DNA of 64,000 nucleotides from GCA-002722245 sp964230605 (GCA_964230605.1 CAXRIN010000058.1:12149-76148), one strand, 5' to 3'; shown: positions 15,822-26,374, counted from the stretch's first letter. Notes: a model not told the origin generated them from the sequence alone. Translations and numbers: made by a program.

Positions 15822-18617
15822 ATGATTATTAAAAAACTTTTTCTTTTATTTCTGACGATCTTTTGGATGAACACTTTTTGCTCCGTTCCTGAAATAGTCA
15901 ATTTTACTTCTAAAAACTACGATGCTCACTCCATTAACTATGATATTGAACAAGATACATCTGGCTTGATTTATATTGGGAATGCTTATTGTGTTTTAGA
16001 ATTTGACGCTAAAAAATTCAGGAAAATCCCTCTAGTATCTGGTAAAAGTGCCATTAGTTTCGCCAAAGATGATCAAGGAAAAATATTTGTTGGTTCTTCA
16101 TCTGAATTTGGATACTTAACCAAAGATTCTACTCAAAAAACAGTCTATAAATCATTGAAGCATCTTATTCCCGGAAAAAAAGAAATCAATGAAATTTTTC
16201 ACACTTCGTGGTACGACGGTGCTATTTATTTTGGATGTTATAGAGGGATTTACAGATATAAAAACGAGATTATTGAAAAAGTTGAGGGATTTACAGACTC
16301 CACTCTAATTGACCATATTCAAATCGTAAAAGGAGAACTTTTATATTGGGAAAACGCTAAAGGTTTGGGAAGAGTTCAAGGTTTAAAGGCAACAAATTTT
16401 CATGAAGATATTTATACCAGAGCAGTAAGGGGTATTGAATACATAAATGAAAACTATGTGATTTTTGGAAAGTTCGGCGTAAAAGCAATCAGAAAACCAA
16501 ACCTTTATTCTTCTGCTCAGGCTGAGTTAATTAAAGTCGATGTTTCATCAATCCTCAAATTAAATGATGATGAAGTTTTAATAGGAACAATTAATAGTGG
16601 AATATACCTTTTGAATGCACAAGGAAATCTTAAAAGGCATTTTACTGTTGATCATGGTTTACAAGATAATTTCATAAGAAAATTGTTCAAAGACAAAGAG
16701 GGCAACATTTGGATTGCTTATAACAATGGAATTGGAATCTTCAAATGGGGCTCTCCTTTACAATACATTACTCATTCACAAGGTTTTGAAGGAATGGGTT
16801 ATACAGGAGTAGTTTTTGAAAACAAGCTTTACATCGGAACCTCAAGAGGACTATATGTAATGAACGATTGGGAAGAAGGCTTATCTAAAATTGATGATTT
16901 TGAATTAGTCCCTGGAATGCCTGAAGGAACAATTAATTATTTGACCATCGCTAACGGAAAACTAATTATTTGCCAAGCTGCTGAAACATATACCCTTGAA
17001 AATAACAAAGCTCAAAGAATTTCAGATGGATCATGGTATGGATCATGGATTTGGAAAACCGCAGATAAATACAATAAAAATGAAGCTTTTGTAGGTACTT
17101 ATGAAGGAGTAGAGCGATACATTTTTAAAAATAACAACTGGATTCATTTAGGACACATTAAAAAATTTGCTGAGTCTTCCAGAGTTATGGAAATTGATGA
17201 AAGAGGAATAATTTGGGCAATTCAGGGAAATAAAGGTTTGTATAGAGTTGAATTAAACGAATCAAGAGATTCAGCCATCTCAATAATTAATTATGCTGAA
17301 AAACCAGGATTCAAATCCGATGACTTTAATGATATTTTTTATTTCGATAATAAGATATATATCACAACATATAAGGGAGTTTATTTCCTCAAAGGGGATT
17401 CTTTGATATTAGATAAGTCATTTGATAACATTAAAAAATATGTTCAAAGAGCACGAATATATGATTACAACAAAATTTATGGAATTTATAAAGATCAGGC
17501 CTACTTGATCAAAAAAGTGGATCAAAAATGGCAAATTGATCCATCTTCGCTTTCGTTTTCAAAAAGTAGTCTTGTAGGTTCAACTGAATTTTTTAGTAAA
17601 ATATCCAAAAACACTTATCTCTTAGGAACTCAAGATGGATATGCCATTTATAAACCAAACAAGGAATCTAAACCTTCTGATTCTAAATGTTTGATTAGAA
17701 ATATAGAATTGATTGGTGAAGAAGTTGATTCAAGCTTATTCCTTGGAAAACCTAAACAGAAATTAGAGTTTGAGTATGCTTACAATAATATTCGTTTTAC
17801 ATTCTCAATTCCTGAATACAGTGTAATCGACCAAATAATATATCAAACTCAACTCCTGAGAGATAACAAACCTTTAAGTGGTTGGCAAAATGTAAAAGAG
17901 GTTAATTATAAAGAATTCACCAACCTAAAGGAAGGAGAGTATACTTTTATTGTAAGAGCTAAAAAAGGAAATCAAGCAATGGGAACTGAAACATACAACT
18001 TCAGTATTCTACCTCCTTGGTATAGAACAAATACTGCGAATATCACTTATTTCATAGGGCTTATTTTAGGTGGTTTGTTTATTAGACTGAGATTTAAAAA
18101 ACAAGCGGAAAAGCTTAAAGCAGAAAAAACGCGAGAATTAGAGATAAAGGAAAAATTACACAATGCTGAAAAGTTAGAAATTGAGCTGAAAAACAAAGAC
18201 AATGAATTAGCATACATGGCACTTTCCTACACGCAAAAAAAGGAAATGCTTGCATCATTAGAAAACAAATTAGATGCGCTTTCAAAAGAATTAGAGCACA
18301 ATGACAGACAAAAAGTTAACTCTTTAAAAAGAACAGTCTCTTCAAGCATTGATGATGAAAGTAACTGGGAAAACTTTCAAGTTCACTTCGATCAAAAAAA
18401 CAATAATTTCTTTCAAAAACTTAAAGAAGTTGATAATAAGCTAAACGAATCATATTTGTTATTTCTTTCTTATGTAAGAATGGGAAAATCAAATAAGGAA
18501 ATTGCCGATTTATTAAACATATCAGTTGCTGCTGTTGAGAAAAGAAAATATAGATTAAAGAAAAAGTGGGGGCTTGAAAATGATACCAGTTTCACAGATT
18601 TCTTGAGAGATTTATAA
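15822..18617 (+). CDS. Membrane-anchored two-component-propeller regulator with LuxR-type HTH
   Basis: 931-residue one-component sensor. A signal/anchor (1-20) is followed by Reg_prop-type beta-propeller repeats (short blocks such as GNIWIAYNNGIGIF), a triple-tyrosine Y_Y_Y domain (about 656-726), one transmembrane helix (about 740-757), a coiled coil (760-830) and a C-terminal helix-turn-helix (about 887-918, NKEIADLLNISVAAVEKRKY). No histidine kinase or receiver domain is present, so the periplasmic propeller appears to signal straight to a DNA-binding domain held at the membrane. It sits upstream of porZ and the polysaccharide locus on the same strand. Its ligand and targets are unknown. 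Confidence 0.88.
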   Translation: MIIKKLFLLFLTIFWMNTFCSVPEIVNFTSKNYDAHSINYDIEQDTSGLIYIGNAYCVLEFDAKKFRKIPLVSGKSAISFAKDDQGKIFVGSSSEFGYLTKDSTQKTVYKSLKHLIPGKKEINEIFHTSWYDGAIYFGCYRGIYRYKNEIIEKVEGFTDSTLIDHIQIVKGELLYWENAKGLGRVQGLKATNFHEDIYTRAVRGIEYINENYVIFGKFGVKAIRKPNLYSSAQAELIKVDVSSILKLNDDEVLIGTINSGIYLLNAQGNLKRHFTVDHGLQDNFIRKLFKDKEGNIWIAYNNGIGIFKWGSPLQYITHSQGFEGMGYTGVVFENKLYIGTSRGLYVMNDWEEGLSKIDDFELVPGMPEGTINYLTIANGKLIICQAAETYTLENNKAQRISDGSWYGSWIWKTADKYNKNEAFVGTYEGVERYIFKNNNWIHLGHIKKFAESSRVMEIDERGIIWAIQGNKGLYRVELNESRDSAISIINYAEKPGFKSDDFNDIFYFDNKIYITTYKGVYFLKGDSLILDKSFDNIKKYVQRARIYDYNKIYGIYKDQAYLIKKVDQKWQIDPSSLSFSKSSLVGSTEFFSKISKNTYLLGTQDGYAIYKPNKESKPSDSKCLIRNIELIGEEVDSSLFLGKPKQKLEFEYAYNNIRFTFSIPEYSVIDQIIYQTQLLRDNKPLSGWQNVKEVNYKEFTNLKEGEYTFIVRAKKGNQAMGTETYNFSILPPWYRTNTANITYFIGLILGGLFIRLRFKKQAEKLKAEKTRELEIKEKLHNAEKLEIELKNKDNELAYMALSYTQKKEMLASLENKLDALSKELEHNDRQKVNSLKRTVSSSIDDESNWENFQVHFDQKNNNFFQKLKEVDNKLNESYLLFLSYVRMGKSNKEIADLLNISVAAVEKRKYRLKKKWGLENDTSFTDFLRDL

Positions 18618-18686
18618 AATAATAGACAAAAAAAGGAATATCAGAGGTTAATTTTCGTTACATCAATTGCAGTACAAAATATGTTG

Positions 18687-18694
18687 TAAATTTA
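18687..18694 (+). promoter_or_regulatory. Possible promoter of porZ
   Basis: TAAATTTA (one mismatch from TAnnTTTG) with a TTG 17 bases upstream of it (18667-18669), placed 13 bases before the porZ ATG. This is weaker than the exact boxes elsewhere in the window. Confidence 0.25.
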
Positions 18695-18707
18695 TTGTGC
18701 TACTGTT

Positions 18708-21035
18708 ATGATTAAAACTATCAGTCACATATCCATCCTGATTTTATTGTTTGGTTCATTATTATCAACCGCTCAATTAGCCGGAATAGGTAAATTTTAT
18801 GATCACCTTCCTTATAACCAAGGAACTGTTGTATGCTTGGCTGGGGACAAAGTTTATGCTGGAGTTGGGCAAACACTTTTTGTGTTAGATCAAAAAGACA
18901 ATTCAATTACCAAACTAAGCAAAGTAAATCAGCTCTCTGATTTAGGTGTTACAACTATAGCTTATTCCAAAAAACATAAAAGTGTTATTATTGGATACTT
19001 AACAGGAAATATCGACATCATTGTTAATAACCAAGTCATTAATATCCCTGATATTGAACGAACCTCAATTCAAGGTTTTAAATCTATAAACGATATTTAC
19101 ATTGATGAAGACTTTGCTTTTTTAAGCACTGGTTTTGGTATTGTAAAACTTGACATACAACGTCAAGAAATCAAAGAAACCTATCTGATTGGAGATAACG
19201 CAACAAATGTTTTTGTTAACGACATTACTTTTTACAATGATTCCATTTTCGCAGCAACACAAGAAGGTATATATGTTGCTAATTTAAATAGTGCAAATCT
19301 TTCAAACTTTCAAAATTGGTCTGTTTTACCCTTCCGATTAGGCACCAATTTTAACGCCTTAGCTTCCAATGATTCCATTATAATGTTTAATGCATCAATT
19401 GAAGGAAATAACAAGGATACTATTCATTTATACAATAAAGGTGTTTGGAGTAAACTAAGTTTCGAAGGATACAAAAATGCTGATGTTTACAGTATTGAAT
19501 ATGAGAATGAAGAGTGGCTTTTAACTTTTAATGACATTGCTCATTGTTTAAACAAAAATGGAGAAGCTAAAGAAAAGACATTTACTTATGCCGGAAATTA
19601 CACTGGAATAAAACCTAAACACATGATTTCTGATGGTAATACTGGTTACTGGATTGCCGATAATAAATATGGATTAGCGCACAGATTTTCAGCATGGAAT
19701 TATGATGTTTTTACCCCATCAGGCCCTGCATACTATCAGGCATTTAAATTAGATTTTAAAGGAGATGCACTCTGGGTTGCATCTGGAACATTAACAGCAT
19801 TTTGGGGAAATAATTACGACAAAAAAGGAGTATATCGCTACCAAAATAATGAATGGGATTCATACAATCGAGGAGGTTATGATTCAATATCTGATATTAG
19901 TACGGTTAGTATAAACCCATTTAATACTCAAGAAGTTTATTTTGGAAGTTGGGGAAAAGGTTTAGTGCGTACCGAAAATGGTAAAATCAAAGATGTTTTT
20001 CAAAATCATAATTCCGGAATTAACTCTCTTAATTTATTCAGAAATCACTTGGTTGGAGGAAATACATTCGATGAAAATGGAGTGCTTTGGGTTACATGCT
20101 CTGGCGCCCCTGGTGCTCCCGTAACTAACCCCCTAGTTGCATATGATGGTAAAGATTGGCACGAATATAATCTTGAAAATAAATTGGTAAATTCCACGCA
20201 TGCCGGTGAAATATTTGTAGATGCAGAAGGATATAAATGGTTTGCTTCAAGAGATAATGGTGTTTTCGTATTTGATGATAATGGAACTTTAGGAGATGAT
20301 AACGATGATAGAGTTGCATTAATTACAACAGGTGAAAACAGTGGGAATTTACCTACCAAAAATGTGCATTGCATTGCACAAGATCAAGATGGAAAAGTGT
20401 GGATAGGTACCGAAGAAGGATTAACTGTTTTAAATTCAACTTTTGGTGTTTTTGATGGGGAAGCAAAAGCGGATAGAATTATAATTGAACAAGACGGTTC
20501 TTTTCAATACTTATTAGAAACGGAAATTGTGAAAACCATAAAAGTAGATGCAGCAAATAGAAAATGGATTGGAACAGCATCTGGAGGTGTATACTTAATT
20601 AGTGAGGACGGACAAGAGACAATACATCACTTTACAACAGAAAATTCACCTTTAATATCAAATACAATATTCGATATCGAAATATTCGGTACTACTGGAG
20701 AAGTATTCTTCGCAACGGACAAAGGATTAATGTCATATATTGGTGATGCAACAGACGGTGATGAATATAATGGTCCAACCTATGCGTATCCAAACCCCGT
20801 AAGGCCTGATTATGAAGGGTTGATTGGAATTAAAGGTTTGGCTGAAAATGCTGAAGTAAAAATTACAGATATAACAGGAAACGTTATATACGAAACCATT
20901 AGCCAAGGAACAACCGCTACCTGGGATGGAAAATCATTAAATGGTAAACGAGCCCAAACTGGTGTTTATATCGTTTTCTCAGTTAACGAGGATGGTTCTC
21001 AAAAAGAAGTAGCTAAAATTCTTTTTATCAATTAA
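18708..21035 (+). CDS. porZ: Type IX secretion system protein PorZ
   Basis: 775-residue secreted protein: signal peptide (1-22), then two large beta-propeller-like regions built of repeats such as GKVWIGTEEGLTVLN and NRKWIGTASGGVYLI. A C-terminal sorting domain follows from about 690 (YAYPNPVRPDYEG, then GNVIYE and GVYIV). The order and length fit PorZ, the surface component of the type IX secretion attachment complex. In Porphyromonas gingivalis it handles anionic LPS and delivers it to the sortase PorU. It has an 89-base upstream gap after the HTH regulator and is followed 99 bases later by the polysaccharide genes. Other Reg_prop/CTD proteins are the main alternative. Confidence 0.88.
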   Translation: MIKTISHISILILLFGSLLSTAQLAGIGKFYDHLPYNQGTVVCLAGDKVYAGVGQTLFVLDQKDNSITKLSKVNQLSDLGVTTIAYSKKHKSVIIGYLTGNIDIIVNNQVINIPDIERTSIQGFKSINDIYIDEDFAFLSTGFGIVKLDIQRQEIKETYLIGDNATNVFVNDITFYNDSIFAATQEGIYVANLNSANLSNFQNWSVLPFRLGTNFNALASNDSIIMFNASIEGNNKDTIHLYNKGVWSKLSFEGYKNADVYSIEYENEEWLLTFNDIAHCLNKNGEAKEKTFTYAGNYTGIKPKHMISDGNTGYWIADNKYGLAHRFSAWNYDVFTPSGPAYYQAFKLDFKGDALWVASGTLTAFWGNNYDKKGVYRYQNNEWDSYNRGGYDSISDISTVSINPFNTQEVYFGSWGKGLVRTENGKIKDVFQNHNSGINSLNLFRNHLVGGNTFDENGVLWVTCSGAPGAPVTNPLVAYDGKDWHEYNLENKLVNSTHAGEIFVDAEGYKWFASRDNGVFVFDDNGTLGDDNDDRVALITTGENSGNLPTKNVHCIAQDQDGKVWIGTEEGLTVLNSTFGVFDGEAKADRIIIEQDGSFQYLLETEIVKTIKVDAANRKWIGTASGGVYLISEDGQETIHHFTTENSPLISNTIFDIEIFGTTGEVFFATDKGLMSYIGDATDGDEYNGPTYAYPNPVRPDYEGLIGIKGLAENAEVKITDITGNVIYETISQGTTATWDGKSLNGKRAQTGVYIVFSVNEDGSQKEVAKILFIN

Positions 21036-21134
21036 TTCCAGATACTGATAACATTACCAACAAAAAATCAACCTTATTTACTATTTACACTAAATTAACT
21101 TTAACTTTACACTCCTTAAATTTTCTGCCTGTTT

Positions 21135-22058
21135 ATGAAAGAGGAGTATTCGTTCGTGAGTGTAAATAACAGACTAAGCTTTTTAAAAGTTGTACTTAAA
21201 AAAAGTCTTGTACCCATAATTTTAATTACAATACTTGGAGGAGTAACTGGTTATTTTTTTAAGCCTAGTGGAACCTATGTTTCAAAAGGACTGCTATCAA
21301 ATGGTGTCATAATTGAAAATCCATATTTACGAGATAATTTCTCTGTAAAATCAAGTGATGTCTCAATATCCTTTGAAGAAGTTAAAACTCTATTTTATTC
21401 AAAAAGCTTACTTAAAAATACTTTGTTAACTCTATGTGAAGTAAATGGCAGGAAAGATAACCTTGCCAACCATCTATTAGAATACAGTGATTTAGGAAAA
21501 GAAAAAATAGACTCAAAAAACTTAAATGAAAAAACAATAAATCAATTAATTGATAAAGTATCCAATAATCTTGATATCTATGAGAAAAAAGGAAACTTTA
21601 CAGTTGTTGAGTTCTCTCATAAAAATCAAGAAATAGCATCAATTACAGCTCAAGTAGTAATTGATAATGGAATAAATTTTCTAAAATCTGATTACCTACC
21701 AAACTACCAAGCTTCAATAAATAATATAAATTCAGAGCTGAACTCAGTAAAGAATAACCTTGAAGCATTAAACAATAAAACTGATTTGAATTATTTGGAG
21801 AGTTTAGAACAAAAAAAATTAGAAAATCAATTCTTTCAACTAGAAAACCAATTGGCATTTTTCAAAACGAAAAAACTTACTGAAGAACTGCCCGTTAAAT
21901 TAATAGATTCACCTGATAAACTAGCAAGCTATCAAACATACCCAACTTGGTTAATTGTATCACTTTACACTGCTTTTAGCTTTATATTTGCACTATCATT
22001 CTTCGTGGTTTTTTTCATGTTTCAAAACAACTACATAGAAATGAAAGCGTCAATGTAA
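21135..22058 (+). CDS. Wzz-like chain-length determinant protein (first)
   Basis: 307-residue inner-membrane protein with the Wzz layout: a transmembrane helix near residues 28-46 ending in a Gly-rich GGVTGYFFKP, a large periplasmic helical/coiled-coil domain (about 170-240), and a second transmembrane helix close to the C-terminus (273-295). No cytosolic kinase domain follows. Proteins of this class set the length of O-antigen or capsule chains made by a Wzy polymerase. It opens the rightward cluster and is 19 bases ahead of a flippase gene. A second chain-length protein is encoded at 32030-33103. Confidence 0.78.
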   Translation: MKEEYSFVSVNNRLSFLKVVLKKSLVPIILITILGGVTGYFFKPSGTYVSKGLLSNGVIIENPYLRDNFSVKSSDVSISFEEVKTLFYSKSLLKNTLLTLCEVNGRKDNLANHLLEYSDLGKEKIDSKNLNEKTINQLIDKVSNNLDIYEKKGNFTVVEFSHKNQEIASITAQVVIDNGINFLKSDYLPNYQASINNINSELNSVKNNLEALNNKTDLNYLESLEQKKLENQFFQLENQLAFFKTKKLTEELPVKLIDSPDKLASYQTYPTWLIVSLYTAFSFIFALSFFVVFFMFQNNYIEMKASM

Positions 22059-22077
22059 TCACGAGAATTCATATTTA

Positions 22078-23340
22078 ATGAATACCATAATTAAGAAGCT
22101 CAAGAGTAGTCCTACTTTAAAAAACTTCGGGATTATTGTTGCATCAAGATTTCTAAGCTCAGGGCTATATATGTTCCTGACGTTTTACTTGATGGATGTG
22201 ATGTCAGCCAAACAATTTGGACAATATTCATATTTATATGCACTAGCTGGGTACATTCCTTTTTACGTCACTTTAGGAATAAACAAATCCTTTACAGCCT
22301 TTACTTCTAATATTTCAAATGAAAGTGAATACAATAACTATTTAGGCCTCTTTTGGAAAACCAAAATCATCTTGTCCTTTATAATGTTATTACTAATTGT
22401 AATTCATTACTTGTTTGTTGGAATTTTAATTGAAAGTGTTGTTTTGCTAGGTGGATTAATGTTTGGTTTTACCGAAAGTTTTAAATCCCCTGCTGAATCT
22501 AGAAAACAGTTTGATTTTGTGTCTTTAGTTGTACCTATTAGAAATGTTTTGCTTCTAATTATCACGTTCACTCTATTTTGGATTGATAAACCAAGCATCA
22601 AAAACGTAATTATTGCACTTCTTTTTGCTAATGGTTTGAACTTACTTATTACCGGTATTCTTTATTTGAAAAAAATTGGCCCTTTTCAATGGAAAACCAA
22701 TCTTCCATTTTCCACTTTGTTTAATCATACAAAATGGATCTTCGTAAAGGAATTTTTACTCAACAACTTAGCAAGAATTGAAATTTTCGCACTAACCTAT
22801 TTCGTAACAACCGGACAAATTGCAGAAGTTGAACGCGCCTATTTTTCGGGTGCCTTTACACTTTGTTTTGTATTACCAATTATTACGAACTCTTTAACAA
22901 AAGTACTTTTACCTGAAGTCGCCACTCTGACAGCCTCTCGTACCTTAAAATTCTATCTGAAAAAAATTAAGCGATCATTACGACTTTCTGTTCCAATAGC
23001 ATTGGCTTTTTATCTTGCAATATTCACAGTTGTAAAGTTTTATTTCCGATCGAAATATGAAAACAGTTTACCCCTTTTTCCTTTTATTATTCTAGCCACA
23101 CTTATTTCATTTTACTCTAATAATATTTCACTTATTTTTTACCGAGAAGGAAAAGTTAAATTCATTGGTATACAATCAATTATTCAATTTTTAGTGGGCT
23201 TATTAGGATGTATAACTTTAATTCCACTATACGGTGCAATGGGAGCTGTCATTTCTTTACTTACAGTTCGTGTTGTTGGTTTTGTTTTAGTTTTGTCAAA
23301 GACTAAAAAGAGTTTATATGGGAAAACTGAATTTAATTAA
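22078..23340 (+). CDS. Polysaccharide flippase, Wzx/MATE-like (first)
   Basis: 420-residue polytopic membrane protein with about twelve to fourteen hydrophobic helices and the loosely conserved N-terminal pattern of polysaccharide biosynthesis proteins (NFGIIVASRFLSSGLYMFLTFYLMD and the following FGQYSYL). It should flip undecaprenyl-linked oligosaccharide units to the periplasmic side. Its last codons overlap the start of the acyltransferase by 23 bp, so the two are translationally linked. Another flippase lies at 33103-34404. Confidence 0.85.
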   Translation: MNTIIKKLKSSPTLKNFGIIVASRFLSSGLYMFLTFYLMDVMSAKQFGQYSYLYALAGYIPFYVTLGINKSFTAFTSNISNESEYNNYLGLFWKTKIILSFIMLLLIVIHYLFVGILIESVVLLGGLMFGFTESFKSPAESRKQFDFVSLVVPIRNVLLLIITFTLFWIDKPSIKNVIIALLFANGLNLLITGILYLKKIGPFQWKTNLPFSTLFNHTKWIFVKEFLLNNLARIEIFALTYFVTTGQIAEVERAYFSGAFTLCFVLPIITNSLTKVLLPEVATLTASRTLKFYLKKIKRSLRLSVPIALAFYLAIFTVVKFYFRSKYENSLPLFPFIILATLISFYSNNISLIFYREGKVKFIGIQSIIQFLVGLLGCITLIPLYGAMGAVISLLTVRVVGFVLVLSKTKKSLYGKTEFN

Positions 23341-23854
23341 AAATCTGATTTTCAAACAGAAACCTAAATTCAAACAGGTCGGTTCAGGCTCGGTGATTAA
23401 ATCTGGAGACTTTTTTAGCACTCAAAATATTTCCATCGGTAAAAATGTATATGTTGGACCTGGTTCATACTGGTATGGACATGGAAAAATATCAATAGGA
23501 AACAATGTTATCATCGGACCAAAATCAACTATTTGGACTGTTAATCATAATTATGACTCTGAAGTTAGTTTGCCTTACGATGAAATTGATTATCACAAAG
23601 AAGTAGTCATTCATGATAATGTTTGGATAGGTGTAAACGTATGTATAAATCCGGGGGTGACAATTGGCGAAGGTGCTGTAATAGCAATGGGTAGTGTTAT
23701 TACTAAAGATGTTGAACCACTTGCAATAGTTGGTGGAAATCCAGCAAAAACAATAAAATACCGAGATAAAGACAAATACGAAAGGGTTAAAAAACTAGAT
23801 AATTTTCATTATTTGGAAAGAAAACGACAGGGCATCAAAAAGATTAAGAAGTGA
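23318..23854 (+). CDS. Left-handed beta-helix (hexapeptide) acyltransferase
   Basis: 178-residue O- or N-acyltransferase of the trimeric hexapeptide family. Repeated turns ISIGKNV, ISIGNNVIIG, VWIGVNVCINPGVTIGEGAVIAMGSVITKDV and the closing IVGGNPAKTIKYR are diagnostic. The His in WTVNHNYD is the probable catalytic base that takes a proton from the sugar hydroxyl or amine. The start overlaps the flippase gene by 23 bp and the stop overlaps the next gene. The acetylated sugar is unknown. Confidence 0.9.
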   Translation: MGKLNLIKNLIFKQKPKFKQVGSGSVIKSGDFFSTQNISIGKNVYVGPGSYWYGHGKISIGNNVIIGPKSTIWTVNHNYDSEVSLPYDEIDYHKEVVIHDNVWIGVNVCINPGVTIGEGAVIAMGSVITKDVEPLAIVGGNPAKTIKYRDKDKYERVKKLDNFHYLERKRQGIKKIKK

Positions 23855-24990
23855 AAAAGAAAAACCTTTTACTTTGGGGGTATTACGGCGCAAATAATTT
23901 TGGCGACGATCTCATTTTCGAATCATTAATTCAAATTCTAGATCAAACGAACCAAGACTATAACATATTTTATACCCTTAAAGATGAAAATTATAAATAC
24001 GATGTTAATGCCATTCCTTTAATTTTCTTCAATAAAAAGCACTCAAATAAAATAATCAACTTCATTTTAAATATTTGGTTTGTTTTTAAAACAGTTTTAA
24101 AAATGGACATCATTATTATTGGTGGAGGAACTCAATATTTCGAATTAGCATCAAGAAAATCAATATCTATTCCTATCAAATACTTAGCATGTCGATTGAT
24201 GAAAATAAGAGGTAAAGTTTTCATCAATGCTGGTGTTGGGATTGGAGAAATAAAATCAAAAGTCGGTAAGCTTTGTTTAAAAGGAATTTTCTCAAAATCA
24301 AATTATTCATTCGTACGAGACCCCAAATCGAAAATCTTTTTAGAATCAATTGGTGTCCCTGAAAAAAAAGTAACATTAGGAAAGGATCTCTCCTATTATT
24401 TACCACTCCCTGCTGAAGATAAAATAGTTGAGCATCCTCAGAAAATAGGACTTAACTTTTTTGATTTTTATAACTACATCCAACATAATCAAGAAAAAAA
24501 CAACTGTTTCATAAAGGACTTAAAACAATTTGTAACATGGCTAAAAATTGAAAAAGGATTTGAAATTCACTTTTTTGCTTTTCAAAATGACGCAGGCGGA
24601 AAAGATTATTTGTTTATGCAGAAACATTTCTCAGATATTGATGCCCCAATTCATCTTTATCACAACGATACAAAGGAGTTTATTAAACAAATAAGCTCCA
24701 TGGATTTAAATATTGGCTTACGTTTTCATTTTGCAGTTCTTTCCCTTCAACACAACATCCCTTTTATAGGGTTAAATTATCAACCTAAAGTTGAAAGGGA
24801 ACTCAAAACATTTGGATTAGATAATTACATCCTGCAAACGGATGAAACAAATCAGCTCTTGGAAAAAACCAATCAATTAATTGGTGAATTCTCACATATC
24901 AAATCAAATATTAAAAGTACACTTGAAAGCAGCAATCATGAAGTTGATAAGAAGTTAATTGCTGAATTTATAAACACAATTAATGGGTAA
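23851..24990 (+). CDS. Polysaccharide pyruvyl transferase family protein
   Basis: 379-residue protein of the CsaB/EpsI pyruvyl-transferase family: N-terminal LLWGYYGANNFGDDLI, the central IIIIGGGTQYF and the C-terminal GLRFHFAVLSLQHNIPFIGLNYQPKV are the recognisable blocks. Members add a ketal pyruvate from phosphoenolpyruvate to a sugar, giving negative charge to the polymer. The start is a GTG that overlaps the stop of the acyltransferase (GTGA), which marks tight coupling. It overlaps the next gene by 8 bp. Confidence 0.87.
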   Translation: MKKKNLLLWGYYGANNFGDDLIFESLIQILDQTNQDYNIFYTLKDENYKYDVNAIPLIFFNKKHSNKIINFILNIWFVFKTVLKMDIIIIGGGTQYFELASRKSISIPIKYLACRLMKIRGKVFINAGVGIGEIKSKVGKLCLKGIFSKSNYSFVRDPKSKIFLESIGVPEKKVTLGKDLSYYLPLPAEDKIVEHPQKIGLNFFDFYNYIQHNQEKNNCFIKDLKQFVTWLKIEKGFEIHFFAFQNDAGGKDYLFMQKHFSDIDAPIHLYHNDTKEFIKQISSMDLNIGLRFHFAVLSLQHNIPFIGLNYQPKVERELKTFGLDNYILQTDETNQLLEKTNQLIGEFSHIKSNIKSTLESSNHEVDKKLIAEFINTING

Positions 24991-26374
24991 ATTATTATCT
25001 ATAAAATATTGGTATTTAATTCCGTTGATTTACTTAGGAATATTTTGGAATCAATATTTTGGAAGTGAGATTGTTGTTTATACTATATTCCTTTTTGGAA
25101 TATTATTAAGTGTTAAATCCTTATCAGAAGGCACCTTATATTTCATTATCGTTTTACTTCTATTTGATGACTTCCCTTTTCAGGCTAAAGAAAATCAAAT
25201 ATTTAACTCTATTTATACAGCCAAAATATTTGGACAAACCATCACAAAACTTCTTAGTTTATGGCTATTTGGTTTAATTGTTTTGAAGTCTTTTCAAACC
25301 AAAAAAATAATTATCGGAAACTTATTTTCGAAAATTTTTCTTTCGCTAATGATTATAGGTATTATCGTTGGAATTTCATCCTTAAACTATAAATATGCCG
25401 AAAGCTTTATCAACGATTTCAGATTCTTTTTTAATTACATAGTTGGCTTTGGAATTGTGGTTTATCTCTTATCTGAAAAAAAGTATTTCAAGAGTATTTT
25501 TCCTCTGATGACTTTAATCTTTTTATCAAAAACAATAGTGCTTACTGGAACTGCAATTATATTATCAAACTTTGGATCCATTTTGACCATAAAAGCTGGC
25601 ACTGGGTCCTACCTCATCATTTTTGTAGTTTGTTACCTTTTATATTTATTAACTGAGAGGAAGTATATTTTATACACATCAATTGGCCTCTTTTTAACCC
25701 TAGGGTTTTTAGTACTATCTGCATCTCGTGGTAGAATTGTCATTACAGGTTTAGTAATCATATTGTACATTTTAACTATTCGAAAAACTAAATACATTCC
25801 TATAATAATTGCCTTCACAGGCATTGCAACTATTGGGATATTCTTTATCAATCCGTCATTAATAGATTATTTAATGTGGAAAATAACTTCATTTACTCCC
25901 CAAAAAGGATCTGGACAAAGTTCCTATGTAAGGTTTGTAGAAGTAAGTAACATTTTACATCAGAATTTCACCAGTTTAAAATCTTTTTTCTTTGGTAATG
26001 GATTGGGTGGCTATTGGGATTCAAAATATTTTGAATACCCATTTGATTTAAAAAATACTTCCAGTTATCCTGAAGAATGGATTTTAAGAGATCGATATTT
26101 TAAGCCACATGGTATCGTGCAATTTTTACTTCTTAAAGTAGGTTTTATAGGAACTCTTACTTTTTATGGAAGCTGCATTTACATTTTTATAAAAAACTTT
26201 ATCAATTTTCATAAAAACCAACTCTTAAGTAAAGAATCTACAGCTTTTGTTGCTATTATTGGAGCCGGATTGCTCCCATTTTATCTTATCGCCTTTTCTG
26301 CCAAATTGCAATTATTAGGTGGCGTAATAGTGGGTATTTATTATTGTTATAGCAAAACCTTAAAAATTGAGTAA
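24983..26374 (+). CDS. O-antigen polymerase/ligase-like membrane protein (first)
   Basis: 463-residue polytopic membrane protein with about eleven hydrophobic helices and a long periplasmic loop (roughly 300-380) containing FGNGLGGYWD and a conserved-looking RDRYFKPHG. This is the Wzy/WaaL topology. A short SASRGRI motif near residue 249 corresponds to the Arg-rich site before the loop in this class. In a cluster with flippase and chain-length genes a Wzy polymerase role is more likely than a ligase role, but the two cannot be separated by sequence alone. Confidence 0.8.
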   Translation: MGKLLSIKYWYLIPLIYLGIFWNQYFGSEIVVYTIFLFGILLSVKSLSEGTLYFIIVLLLFDDFPFQAKENQIFNSIYTAKIFGQTITKLLSLWLFGLIVLKSFQTKKIIIGNLFSKIFLSLMIIGIIVGISSLNYKYAESFINDFRFFFNYIVGFGIVVYLLSEKKYFKSIFPLMTLIFLSKTIVLTGTAIILSNFGSILTIKAGTGSYLIIFVVCYLLYLLTERKYILYTSIGLFLTLGFLVLSASRGRIVITGLVIILYILTIRKTKYIPIIIAFTGIATIGIFFINPSLIDYLMWKITSFTPQKGSGQSSYVRFVEVSNILHQNFTSLKSFFFGNGLGGYWDSKYFEYPFDLKNTSSYPEEWILRDRYFKPHGIVQFLLLKVGFIGTLTFYGSCIYIFIKNFINFHKNQLLSKESTAFVAIIGAGLLPFYLIAFSAKLQLLGGVIVGIYYCYSKTLKIE

